A stretch of 64,000 nucleotides of DNA from Pectobacterium carotovorum (GTDB taxonomy: Bacteria; Pseudomonadota; Gammaproteobacteria; Enterobacterales; Enterobacteriaceae): contig CP066552.1 in assembly GCA_016415585.1 (NCBI GenBank), positions 3,224,001-3,288,000 of the forward strand, read 5' to 3'. This document shows positions 40,093 through 48,959 of this stretch, piece by piece. Position 1 is the stretch's first letter; each line of letters starts with the position of its first letter. The position numbers and the translations under genes were made by a program. The notes under the pieces were generated by a model. It ran no database searches. It was not told the origin of the DNA and saw only the letters and a program-made list of their open reading frames with translations.

Positions 40093-41341
40093 ACTTACCC
40101 TTTATTATAAAAGCAGAAACCAATATAAACAAAAGTTGTGTAACACCATTAATACCATAAAGATATACATCTTTAAAATTACCAACAAAAATAAAAAACA
40201 AGACAAAAAAAACAATATGTTTTATTTTTTTATCTTTCAGTTTTTTCGCAATAATGAAGCAAGTGACATAGGGTAGAAATAAAATCGGGATAGCAATAAA
40301 GCCACCAAAAAATATCATTAAAACGTAACCAACATCAGAATCTATATACTCAACATTATCTCCGCGACCAAACGTTCCCATACCAAAAAGTATATCTATT
40401 GGGTTTTTGGGAAGAAAATACATTGTATCAAATAAAACCCCTGTAGAACCAGATTCTATTTTTCCTGACTTATACATATTAATGAATATTTCTAAAGCCC
40501 ATCCTGCGATACCAGTGATTTGCTCCCATGGCACTATTATTAAAACAGTAGTCATACTAATACAAAGAACAGAGAAAAGTATAAAAATCATCTTTTTAAA
40601 GCTTACGGGGCTATTGGGAATAAAAAAAATAGCCACAACAACACCAATAATTAACATTATTCCCAATCGCCCCGAAATTAACGTTCCCAATAGTAAAATT
40701 GCAGAACATATAACACCTAACATATAATTTTTTATGTTGTTATGAGGCGAAGTATTTGCGAAACGGAAAATACATAATAAAAAAATCATTGCATTAAACA
40801 CCGACAATATAGAAGCTCCAGCATAAAAAAGCCCAGATGATCTGTATCCTTGTTGTAGGTGTGTTATGTTATTTTCGTTAGTAGAAATAAAATTATAAAA
40901 AAAATCAGATACCTTAGGGAAGAGTAACATCAGTATTGCGATAAAAGAGTTTATTACTCCAATGAAAATTAAATCACTAACTAGAATATTTTCAGCTTCG
41001 GCACCATAAACTTTGAAATATAACCGCACTATCTGCATTGACGAAACGAACAAAGCAGATCCAATAAGGATTAATTTCAAAACAAACCATTCTACGGCAC
41101 CATATAAGATAATAACTATTAAAGAGTAAAATATAGCGATTAAAAAAGAGAATAATATAAAAAACTCACTCTTGCTTGGTGAAGTACGTAATGTATTGAA
41201 TAAAAATAAAAATAAAAAAGGAAATATTGATATATAAGGAGTCGTTATTTCAATGCTAAATAAATTGATTTTTGCAGGAATGATAAAAAAAATCAGCATT
41301 AAAAACAATAGAGGCCTAACCACCCGACTAATCGGCATCAT
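40067..41341 (-). CDS. wzy: O-antigen/capsule polymerase (Wzy)
   Basis: The 424-residue protein is very hydrophobic, with about ten to twelve predicted membrane segments and a longer loop near residues 285-330 (PKNPIDILFGMGTFGRGDN). Such Wzy proteins have low sequence conservation and are recognised by topology and place. It would join repeat units at the periplasmic face. It lies among glycosyltransferase genes with wzx in the same cluster and is strongly AT-rich. No ligase-type (WaaL) gene signature competes for the role here. Confidence 0.8.
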   Translation of the reverse strand: MMPISRVVRPLLFLMLIFFIIPAKINLFSIEITTPYISIFPFLFLFLFNTLRTSPSKSEFFILFSFLIAIFYSLIVIILYGAVEWFVLKLILIGSALFVSSMQIVRLYFKVYGAEAENILVSDLIFIGVINSFIAILMLLFPKVSDFFYNFISTNENNITHLQQGYRSSGLFYAGASILSVFNAMIFLLCIFRFANTSPHNNIKNYMLGVICSAILLLGTLISGRLGIMLIIGVVVAIFFIPNSPVSFKKMIFILFSVLCISMTTVLIIVPWEQITGIAGWALEIFINMYKSGKIESGSTGVLFDTMYFLPKNPIDILFGMGTFGRGDNVEYIDSDVGYVLMIFFGGFIAIPILFLPYVTCFIIAKKLKDKKIKHIVFFVLFFIFVGNFKDVYLYGINGVTQLLFILVSAFIIKGKYANIDRDS

Positions 41342-41421
41342 ATGTTCATTTTCCTTGAGATAACATAAAGATGGAAATATTATTTGTAATATTTAACGAA
41401 TACTAAAGAATAAAATCAAGG

Positions 41422-42306
41422 TCAAATAAGTTTAACGATTTTTAAAAATATCAATTTCATTCGAAAAAAATAATATAATAATTTCCTATATGTTCTACTC
41501 AGAATATTTCGCCCATACCTTAAATCATACGCATATGATTTAAGGTACAATTTTGATATTCCATGGAAATCATCTTTATATTTAAAATTAACCTTTGTCA
41601 TTTCATTTTCAATTCCCTTTAAATAAACCGGCGTTGATGAAGCATTGTCACCATGGATCCTATAACATGCTATCGTATTCTCCGAAAAACCAACATTGCA
41701 CTTTGATATTAGTCGAAGATAAAAATCTCGATCCTCTGCTTTCAAACCTACTTGGTAATATCCTATAGCGCGATATACTGAACTTTTTAATAATAGTGCC
41801 GGTCCCGGAACCGTCCAATTCATGACCAATTCATCGTGAATATATTTAGATTTCATTCCAGTTTTAAAGGCTTTTCTATAATCAAAGAAAGAACTATGGA
41901 ATAATATTTCCCCATCCATATCTATAACATGACAATCACTAATTAAAGCATCATATTTATTTTTTTTTATTTCTTCAACTGCATAATCTAGAGAGTTATC
42001 TATCAAGAAATCGTCGCTTGCTATTAAGTAACTATATTCAGAGGTTATTTCTGAAATACAGCGATTTAGTGTTAAACAGACACCTTGATTTGTATCATTT
42101 ATTAATAGTTTGTAATCCAGTCTATTTGAATTCTTTTCTTTTAATTTCCTTAAAACTCTATCAGCGACATCATAACTATCATCAGCTGAACAATCATCAC
42201 AGACAATTAACTCTATATTACCGCTGTAAGCATCACATATGCTTACTAAACATTTTTCAACATATAATGAATGATTGTAGACAGGAACCAAAACACTAAT
42301 CTTCAT
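41422..42306 (-). CDS. Glycosyltransferase family 2
   Basis: The 294-residue GT-A enzyme begins KISVLVPVYNHSLYVEKCLV and shows CDDCSADDSYDVA, YLIASDDFLIDNSLDYA (DXD-type) and VGLKAEDRDFYLRLISK (ED motif). It adds one sugar of the repeat unit. The C-terminal 40 residues are basic and hydrophobic, suiting membrane association. It is followed by wzy after 80 bases. Confidence 0.85.
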   Translation of the reverse strand: MKISVLVPVYNHSLYVEKCLVSICDAYSGNIELIVCDDCSADDSYDVADRVLRKLKEKNSNRLDYKLLINDTNQGVCLTLNRCISEITSEYSYLIASDDFLIDNSLDYAVEEIKKNKYDALISDCHVIDMDGEILFHSSFFDYRKAFKTGMKSKYIHDELVMNWTVPGPALLLKSSVYRAIGYYQVGLKAEDRDFYLRLISKCNVGFSENTIACYRIHGDNASSTPVYLKGIENEMTKVNFKYKDDFHGISKLYLKSYAYDLRYGRNILSRTYRKLLYYFFRMKLIFLKIVKLI

Positions 42307-42367
42307 ATTTAAAACCTGATTAAAACAATGGAAAAGGTGTTAGGATTAGAAAATACAGTTTTATTTA

Positions 42368-43132
42368 TCATCTATCCCAAAATACATTTACCCTTTTAAT
42401 CCGCGCTGGACAGCCAGCAATGAGTGAATTTGGAGGGTATTTATTATTAACATATGATTTCGCACCTACAATTGAACCACTTCCGACCTCACTTCCTGCG
42501 GAGACAGTTACACCTTCACTAATCCAAACATTATTCTCGATAGCAATAGCTTGTGATTTTATCTTCCCATTTATTTTATGATTTGAGGTATCCGTGATAT
42601 AGCACCCCCAAGAAATAATAGTACTCTCACCTATACTGATTTCCTTGGAACATATTATTATAGAATTACAAGTTATTCCAGAAACCTTTCCATCACCACC
42701 ACCACCAATATATAAATTTGCGCCTTTTTCAACAATTATCTTAACTCCATCCCCTAAAAAAAACCTTTTGTTAAAATTGACCTGACAGTTATCAGAAAAG
42801 GAAAGTACAGTCGTATTATTACCAGAGAAAAAATCTTCAAATATTATTGCTACCTTTTCAGTTGATTTTATTACACAGTTACTAGATTTATTAACTACTA
42901 CTTTAAATACATTTTTTGAAAAAAAAACCCGGGGATATAGAGTAAGCCCAAAAAGATGCATACTTATATACCACGAATAAATATACTTATACATAAATAT
43001 AAATACTCCCATCACTGGTTTCTCTTTGAGAGTTAATATAAAAAAATAAAATAATATATGATTTACCTTTAAATTCTTTATTTTTTCCTTTAACTTAAGG
43101 ATGTTTTTTTTCATATCATTTATCGCAACCAT
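42368..43132 (-). CDS. Left-handed beta-helix acyltransferase (WbbJ/maltose acetyltransferase type)
   Basis: A protein of about 254 residues whose C-terminal half consists of hexapeptide repeats of the LbetaH fold, ending ENNVWISEGVTVSAGSEVGS and NSLIAGCPARIKRV, which is the signature of acetyl-CoA-dependent O-acetyltransferases of the WbbJ group. The N-terminal 90 residues are basic and hydrophobic. It probably O-acetylates a sugar of the repeat unit. The start is uncertain: ATG 43132 overlaps wzx by 13 bases, ATG 43114 lies just after the wzx stop, and the frame runs up to 43165. Confidence 0.78.
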   Translation of the reverse strand: MVAINDMKKNILKLKEKIKNLKVNHILFYFFILTLKEKPVMGVFIFMYKYIYSWYISMHLFGLTLYPRVFFSKNVFKVVVNKSSNCVIKSTEKVAIIFEDFFSGNNTTVLSFSDNCQVNFNKRFFLGDGVKIIVEKGANLYIGGGGDGKVSGITCNSIIICSKEISIGESTIISWGCYITDTSNHKINGKIKSQAIAIENNVWISEGVTVSAGSEVGSGSIVGAKSYVNNKYPPNSLIAGCPARIKRVNVFWDR

Positions 43133-44370
43133 GGTTTTACAAAAAAGATAATATATAACATGCAAATAGTATAATTAATCAAATAAGCTAAATTAGCTCC
43201 TAGAACACCGAACATAGGAACAAGGACACATGACAAAGATACAAAAACAATAGAAAAAATAATTTCGGTTGAAATAAACCATTTAGTACAACCACGAGAC
43301 AACATAGGGTAGGCATACAACCAACTAATTATTTTAATCACATCCCCTATTAGCTGAACTGCGAAAAGATCTCGAGATGAGCGAAATGCCTCAGTAAATA
43401 ATATTGTAATAACAAAATCTCGTAGCAGGTAAATGGAAAATGCCATTACCCCAACAAGTGGTAAAATTACTTTTACGGTTTGGTTAATTTCATTGCGTAT
43501 AGATGCAGGATCTTTGAGAGACGATAACTTTGGTAAATAATACGTACCCAATGCCATTGTAATAACCCCGAGGTATACTTCTGATATCTTCCACACTGCC
43601 TGCCATTGCCCAGCTTGTTCCCATCCTACCTCTGCAACTAAAATTTTGCGAACCAACACTAATGCGATCGGTACCGTTAGCGCAGTGGTGATCGCCATCA
43701 GAATATAACCACCGATAGCCTTACGCTGTGTGCTTACGTTCCATTGCCACCAATAGCGAACTTTCAACCAAGGCTGGCGTAATGATGAAAACAACATGAC
43801 AACACCGATAAGGCCTGTTTGCATTGATGCAGCTAACAAAGCGCCCTGCAAGTTCTTTTGAACTATAAGGGTTACCATCACAACACCAGATATAAATACA
43901 GCTCCAGCTCCCATAAGAACATAGCGTATATATAATTGCTGGCCATTAATTACTGAATTAATTAAATTTCCTATAACAGCAAAAGGAAGCGCTATAACTG
44001 TAACGCTTATTAGCCAAGAGTATCCGCTATTGGAAAATAGCCATTGAGAAAAATACTCAGATAGCAACAATCCTAACGGCATGATTACTCCCAACAGGAG
44101 CAAAGCCCACTGTAAACTTGCGCTCCACCAAGGGGCGCAAGCATCAAATCCTCTATCTTTATACTCAGCTGTATAACGTATTACTCCAGCGCCAGTTGAG
44201 GCATTAACTATCCCTGTAAGTGATGCAACCGTACTTTGCACTTGCCCTAACAATGCAATGCCTGTAGGCCCCGTATACACTGCTACAACTTTAGCAATTA
44301 CGAATCCCACTAACATCCTCATCATGGTAAGTCCAGCAGTCATCGCGGTGACTTTAAATATTTTTTTCAT
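43120..44370 (-). CDS. wzx: Lipid-linked repeat-unit flippase (Wzx)
   Basis: The protein of about 416 residues has around twelve membrane segments and is similar in feel to Wzx[24 protein letters not shown] and [13 protein letters not shown] at the N-terminus, [13 protein letters not shown] and [14 protein letters not shown] further on. It moves the undecaprenyl-linked unit to the periplasm. ATG 44370 is preferred over a TTG at 44394, since it begins with MKKIFKV. It overlaps the aminotransferase gene by 17 bases. Codon use is less AT-biased than in its glycosyltransferase neighbours. Confidence 0.88.
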   Translation of the reverse strand: MKKIFKVTAMTAGLTMMRMLVGFVIAKVVAVYTGPTGIALLGQVQSTVASLTGIVNASTGAGVIRYTAEYKDRGFDACAPWWSASLQWALLLLGVIMPLGLLLSEYFSQWLFSNSGYSWLISVTVIALPFAVIGNLINSVINGQQLYIRYVLMGAGAVFISGVVMVTLIVQKNLQGALLAASMQTGLIGVVMLFSSLRQPWLKVRYWWQWNVSTQRKAIGGYILMAITTALTVPIALVLVRKILVAEVGWEQAGQWQAVWKISEVYLGVITMALGTYYLPKLSSLKDPASIRNEINQTVKVILPLVGVMAFSIYLLRDFVITILFTEAFRSSRDLFAVQLIGDVIKIISWLYAYPMLSRGCTKWFISTEIIFSIVFVSLSCVLVPMFGVLGANLAYLINYTICMLYIIFFVKPWLR

Positions 44371-45469
44371 ACAGAAAACCGTTAATTTTTTCAATAATAT
44401 AATTGACTTGGTCGTTCTGCATTGTCGGATCTATTGGTAACGATAATACTTCCTGATGAATACTCTCTGTGATAGGAAAAGAGTTCTTGTTAAAACAAGG
44501 ATATGCTTTTTGTTTGTGGGGAGGGATTGGATAGTGGATTAGTGTTTGTATCTGATTTTCTTCCAGATAGGATTGAATTTCATCTCGGCATTGACATTTC
44601 ACAACAAATAAATGCCATACATGTGCAGCATCATTAGGAGAAGATGGTAATGTTACATGAGCATTCCTAATGCCATTCATGTACATATTAGCAATTTCTT
44701 TCCTTCTAGAGTTCTCTTTATCCAAATGGTTGAGTTTTACGTGTAACATAGCTGCTTGAATTTCATCCATGCGGCTATTAACACCACGATATATATGTTC
44801 ATATTTTTTGTGAGAACCATAGTTTCTCAGTGCTCTAACTGTTTGTTCTAATTCATCACAATTAGTTGTAATAGCACCTGCATCTCCTAATGCACCTAAA
44901 TTCTTACCAGGGTAAAAACTAAATCCCGCCGCATCCCCCCAGTTACCAACTTTACGGCCGCTAATACTAGCACCATGGGCCTGAGCACCATCTTCTAGAA
45001 CTAATAAATTGTATTCATTTGCTATATCTATTAATTCTGGCATAGGGGATATCAACCCATATAAATGAACAGGTAAAATAGCCTTAGTCTTAGAGCTAAT
45101 AGCCGTTCGGACATTATCTGGACATAAATTGTAAGTTACGGGATGAGGTTCAATAAGAATTGGCGATAAGTTATTTTCAGTAATTGCCAGAATAGATGCT
45201 ATATAAGTATTAGCTGGAACGATCACCTCATCGCCATCATTCAGTTTCCCAAGTTCTTTCCAAGCCCGAAATACAAGGATTAATGCATCCAACCCATTAG
45301 CTACCCCAATGGCATGTTTTGTACCACAATATTTAGCAAATGATTTTTCAAAATCATTTAGCTCAGAACCATTGATATACCAACCGGAATCAATTACTCT
45401 TGCACATGCCTCTTTTAATTCATCTTTATATTGTTCATTAATGTTTTTTAAATCTAAAAAATTAATCAT
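44354..45469 (-). CDS. fdtB: dTDP-3-oxo-3,6-dideoxyhexose aminotransferase (FdtB/QdtB type)
   Basis: The 371-residue enzyme is a PLP-dependent sugar aminotransferase of the DegT/DnrJ/EryC1 group: [40 protein letters not shown] and the PLP-lysine loop [18 protein letters not shown]. It places an amino group at C3 of the sugar made by the FdtA-type isomerase. FdtB (Fuc3N) and QdtB (Qui3N) cannot be told apart here. Its start overlaps the end of the broken acetyltransferase gene by eight bases. Confidence 0.85.
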   Translation of the reverse strand: MINFLDLKNINEQYKDELKEACARVIDSGWYINGSELNDFEKSFAKYCGTKHAIGVANGLDALILVFRAWKELGKLNDGDEVIVPANTYIASILAITENNLSPILIEPHPVTYNLCPDNVRTAISSKTKAILPVHLYGLISPMPELIDIANEYNLLVLEDGAQAHGASISGRKVGNWGDAAGFSFYPGKNLGALGDAGAITTNCDELEQTVRALRNYGSHKKYEHIYRGVNSRMDEIQAAMLHVKLNHLDKENSRRKEIANMYMNGIRNAHVTLPSSPNDAAHVWHLFVVKCQCRDEIQSYLEENQIQTLIHYPIPPHKQKAYPCFNKNSFPITESIHQEVLSLPIDPTMQNDQVNYIIEKINGFLYEKNI

Positions 45470-45930
45470 TTATATCATCCATCATCTTAATCACTCGAGC
45501 TGGGTTACCAACAACAACACTATTTGGAAGGACATTATTAGTAACCACGGAACCAGCGCCCACAATACAATGCTCACCTAAAACCAAGCCAGGCAATATT
45601 GCTGCGTTCGCCCCTATTGATGCTCATTTTTTTATTATTGTATTCAAAAATTTTTCAGTTTTTTTTTGAACGTGGTCTTTTATCATTAGTAAATTTCACG
45701 CTAGGCCCCACAAAGACATTGTCCTCTATACGTATCCCATCCCAAAGATATACTCCACACTTTATAGTGACATTATCACCAATAATTACATCATTCTCTA
45801 TAAAAGTATGGGCACAGATATTACAATTCGTTCCAATCACAGCGCCCTTTAATATAACAGAAAACTGCCAAAAATTTGTTCTTTCGCCGATATTATTCGA
45901 GTAAACATCGCTGAGAGGATGAATAAACAT
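45462..45930 (-). pseudogene. FdtC/QdtC-type sugar N-acetyltransferase, frameshifted
   Basis: The first 91 codons (to 45655) encode a hexapeptide-repeat acyltransferase, [22 protein letters not shown] through [18 protein letters not shown], and then stop in a run of nine A residues. A second segment in another frame (about 45626-45462) continues the protein family with ASIGANAAILPGLVLG, IVGAGSVVTNNVLPNSVVVG and NPARVIKMMDD. Restoring one base in the A run gives a longer frame but does not lead into the second segment; another lesion (in-frame TGA or a second indel at a run of seven A residues) remains. The intact enzyme would N-acetylate the 3-amino sugar. A base-calling error in one run could not by itself explain both lesions. 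Confidence 0.82.
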
Positions 45931-45934
45931 TATT

Positions 45935-46333
45935 CTATACCTTAGCTAAATCGATGAATTCATCATAATTCCTTATATAATCTGATTCATCATAGAATCT
46001 GTCAGCTAATACCAGTAGTACACAATCCTCTGAAAAATCATACATTTCCCTCCACACAAAAGATTCAATTAACAACCCCTGTGCTGGATTGTCTAATAAT
46101 AACTCTATCTTTTCATTGCCATCATCGAGTAAGAATCGACACGAGCCTCGTACCGCTACTGCCACCTGTTTAAGTTCTTTGTGTGCATGAAAGCCACGTC
46201 TAACATTTTTTTTCGTGCTAAATAAATAATAAACGCGTTTAATCTCAAAAGGAATATTTTGATCCTGTTCTAAAGCAATCAAAGAACCTCTGTCATCACC
46301 ATGAGTCTGAAGCTGAATTATTTTAATCTGCAT
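45935..46333 (-). CDS. fdtA: dTDP-4-oxo-6-deoxyglucose 3,4-ketoisomerase (FdtA/QdtA type)
   Basis: The 132-residue single-domain cupin has [40 protein letters not shown] with paired histidines, and [20 protein letters not shown], the WxcM-like family pattern. It moves the keto group of dTDP-4-oxo-6-deoxyglucose from C4 to C3 for later transamination by FdtB. It lies between rmlC and the broken acetyltransferase gene. Fuc3N and Qui3N pathways use near-identical enzymes, so the product configuration is unresolved. Confidence 0.87.
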   Translation of the reverse strand: MQIKIIQLQTHGDDRGSLIALEQDQNIPFEIKRVYYLFSTKKNVRRGFHAHKELKQVAVAVRGSCRFLLDDGNEKIELLLDNPAQGLLIESFVWREMYDFSEDCVLLVLADRFYDESDYIRNYDEFIDLAKV

Positions 46334-46359
46334 AGAGAATTACTTCCTTAGGCTAAACA

Positions 46360-46905
46360 CTATTTAAAGCAATCCGTATTCTTTATGAAAGATGCATTTT
46401 TGTCTTTTTCAGATAATAGAACACTTCTTAGGGGCCAAATTATATTTAAGTCTTGATCATTCCATCTAATGCTTCTTTCACTTTGAGGAGCATAATAATT
46501 TGTAGTCTTATAAAGAAACTCAGCCGACTCACTCAGTGTAACGAATCCATGAGCAAATCCTTCGGGAATCCAGAACTGACGCTTATTTTCTGCAGATAAA
46601 TGAACTCCGACCCACTGACCAAAGGTTGAAGACGACTTACGGATATCTACTGCTACATCGAAAACCTCTCCCTCAACACATCTGACCAACTTACCTTGTG
46701 CGTGTGGTGCTAGTTGATAGTGTAACCCTCTAAGAACCCCCTTAGTTGACTTAGAGTGATTATCCTGTACAAAATCAACTGAATAGCCAATTGCTTCTTC
46801 AAATTTTTTCTTATTAAAACTTTCGAAGAAAAAACCGCGTTCGTCACCAAATACAGCTGGTTCAATAATTTTCAGATCGGTGATTTTTGTATCAATAATT
46901 TTCAT
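46360..46905 (-). CDS. rmlC: dTDP-4-dehydrorhamnose 3,5-epimerase
   Basis: The 181-residue cupin enzyme epimerises dTDP-4-oxo-6-deoxyglucose at C3 and C5. Family landmarks are DERGFFFESFNKKKFEEA, DNHSKSTKGVLRGLHYQ with a catalytic histidine, VDIRKSSSTFGQWVGV and WIPEGFAHGFVTLSE. It lies 10 bases after rmlD. Its substrate must come from an RmlB enzyme not encoded in this window. Confidence 0.95.
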   Translation of the reverse strand: MKIIDTKITDLKIIEPAVFGDERGFFFESFNKKKFEEAIGYSVDFVQDNHSKSTKGVLRGLHYQLAPHAQGKLVRCVEGEVFDVAVDIRKSSSTFGQWVGVHLSAENKRQFWIPEGFAHGFVTLSESAEFLYKTTNYYAPQSERSIRWNDQDLNIIWPLRSVLLSEKDKNASFIKNTDCFK

Positions 46906-46915
46906 AATTTATCAC

Positions 46916-47788
46916 TTAATTATATAAATGAACATTTTCCAGAGCATTAATCCAATGACTTGGTTTAATGCCAAAAACTTGGTTTATTTTTTCACAGCTA
47001 AGTTTGGAATAACTAGGTCGCTGTGCTGGGGTAGGATAATCTTGCGTAGTCAATTGAGATAATACAGGCTTATTATTTAAAATTTTCTTTTCAATTGCTA
47101 AGTCAAAAATTTTATCTGCGAATCCAAACCAGCTGATATAAGGCATTCCACTAAAATGAAAAATACCCCAGGCATTAAAATCAGGAGACTGTGTTTTTTC
47201 AGCTATAAGGATTAATGCGTCAGCGATATCGCCCGCATAGGTCGGTCCGCCAAACTGATCAGCAACAATACCTAATGACTCACGCTCTTTTCCAAGCCTT
47301 AGCATGGTTTTGACAAAATTATTTCCATCCTCACCAAATACCCAAGCAGTTCTTAATATAATATGGCGCTGACATGCGGCAGCAACAGATAACTCACCTT
47401 CGAGTTTACTTTTTCCGTATACACTTTTAGGGTCAACAGAATCTGACTCAACATAAGGAACATCGCTTTCGCCATTAAATACATAATCAGTAGAAATGTG
47501 TAGTATCGTAGAATCAATACTGTGTGCAGCTTCAGCCAAATATAATGGACCATCACGATTAATCTTGTACGACAGTTCAACTTCATGTTCTGCTCTATCG
47601 ACGGCAGTATGCGCTGCAGCATTAATGATCACATCAGGCTTAAAATCTGTGACGGTTTTAAAAACTGCGTTTCGATTTGTTATATCTAATACATCGCGAT
47701 CAATAGCCAAAATGTCAGCATTGCCAGTTAAGTGCTCGACCAAGCGGGTCCCCACTTGCCCGTGTGCACCTGTAATTAATATTTTCAT
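46916..47788 (-). CDS. rmlD: dTDP-4-dehydrorhamnose reductase
   Basis: The protein of 290 residues is a short-chain dehydrogenase with the N-terminal ILITGAHGQVGTRLVEHL, INAAAHTAVDRAEHE, STDYVFNGESDVPYVESD and the catalytic YGKSKLEGE. It makes dTDP-L-rhamnose with NADPH, last step of the pathway. ATG 47788 is chosen; the frame extends four codons up to a TTG. It starts eight bases after rmlA. Confidence 0.95.
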   Translation of the reverse strand: MKILITGAHGQVGTRLVEHLTGNADILAIDRDVLDITNRNAVFKTVTDFKPDVIINAAAHTAVDRAEHEVELSYKINRDGPLYLAEAAHSIDSTILHISTDYVFNGESDVPYVESDSVDPKSVYGKSKLEGELSVAAACQRHIILRTAWVFGEDGNNFVKTMLRLGKERESLGIVADQFGGPTYAGDIADALILIAEKTQSPDFNAWGIFHFSGMPYISWFGFADKIFDLAIEKKILNNKPVLSQLTTQDYPTPAQRPSYSKLSCEKINQVFGIKPSHWINALENVHLYN

Positions 47789-47796
47789 TTTGACTC

Positions 47797-48672
47797 TCAA
47801 GAAATAATAGGTTTAAGCAAAGATATCAGATAATTTCCGTAATCATTTTTGAGCATAGGTTCAGCGCGTTTGACCAGTTCTTCAGCACTTAACCATCCTT
47901 TTCTCCAGGCAATCTCTTCCAGACAAGCAATTTTTAGTCCCTGGACATGTTCGATCGTTTCAACAAAGGAAGATGCCTCATGCAGGCTTTCATGCGTACC
48001 AGAATCAAGCCACGCAAAACCGCGCCCTAATAATTCTACATTAAGGCTGCCATCATCCAGATACATTTGATTCACAGCAGTAATTTCAAGCTCACCACGG
48101 CTAGATGGTTTAACCGCTTTTGCAAAATCAATTACGCGATTATCGTAGAAATAAAGCCCAGTAACTGCCCAATCTGATTTTGGATTTTTGGGCTTTTCTT
48201 CGATAGAAATCACTTTATTGCTACTATCAAATTCTACAACACCGAAACGTTCTGGATCTTTCACACGATAACCAAACACAGTAGCGCCACTGCCGTGACT
48301 AGCAGCCTGAGCAAGGGTGCGAGAGAATGACTGTCCATAGAAAATATTATCTCCGAGGACTAAGCAACATGTGTCATTACCGATAAAAGATTCACCAATA
48401 ATGAAAGCCTGTGCTAATCCATCTGGACTCGGTTGGACTGCATATTCGATATTGATGCCGTATTTTGAACCATCACCTAACAGGCGAATAAAAGAACTGC
48501 TATCTTCTGGCGTTGTAATAATTAATACATCACGGATATTAGCAAGCATTAGTGTCGACAGCGGGTAATAAATCATTGGTTTGTCATAAACAGGTAAAAG
48601 CTGTTTTGAAACACCAAGCGTAATAGGATAAAGGCGTGTACCTGATCCACCGGCTAATATAATACCTTTCAC
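47797..48672 (-). CDS. rmlA: Glucose-1-phosphate thymidylyltransferase
   Basis: The 291-residue enzyme makes dTDP-glucose, entry point for both rhamnose and the 3-amino sugar. The nucleotide-binding loop [50 protein letters not shown] and [15 protein letters not shown] are all typical. It is the first sugar-nucleotide gene after wzc. The 287-base gap between them (48673-48959) is very AT-rich, with no recognisable gene, and may carry a second promoter. Confidence 0.96.
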   Translation of the reverse strand: MKGIILAGGSGTRLYPITLGVSKQLLPVYDKPMIYYPLSTLMLANIRDVLIITTPEDSSSFIRLLGDGSKYGINIEYAVQPSPDGLAQAFIIGESFIGNDTCCLVLGDNIFYGQSFSRTLAQAASHGSGATVFGYRVKDPERFGVVEFDSSNKVISIEEKPKNPKSDWAVTGLYFYDNRVIDFAKAVKPSSRGELEITAVNQMYLDDGSLNVELLGRGFAWLDSGTHESLHEASSFVETIEHVQGLKIACLEEIAWRKGWLSAEELVKRAEPMLKNDYGNYLISLLKPIIS

Positions 48673-48959
48673 TAGTTATCTCCTGAATATAAGCATTTAC
48701 GAGAGATTAATTATTCATCACCCATATCGCTACATTTCATCATTTACTATTCTATAACAAAAAATTAATCACTATTAAATTACATAAGCGTATAAATATC
48801 AAACGCGACTTATCAGTGTTTGATATTAAAAACATCAACACTCAAGAGTAATAAAATATATAATTGCGGAAAAACAAGGCAAATACAATGATTGAAAAAT
48901 ATAAATATTTATTAATTATGGCACCTGCTAAATATTTTAGCGGATGCCATGTAACTCAA

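Noticed and set aside
45595..45660. Programmed frameshifting at the adenine run of the acetyltransferase gene
   Set aside because: One shift at the first run leads into a frame that does not match the family downstream; a second change is needed, so a single programmed event cannot restore the protein.
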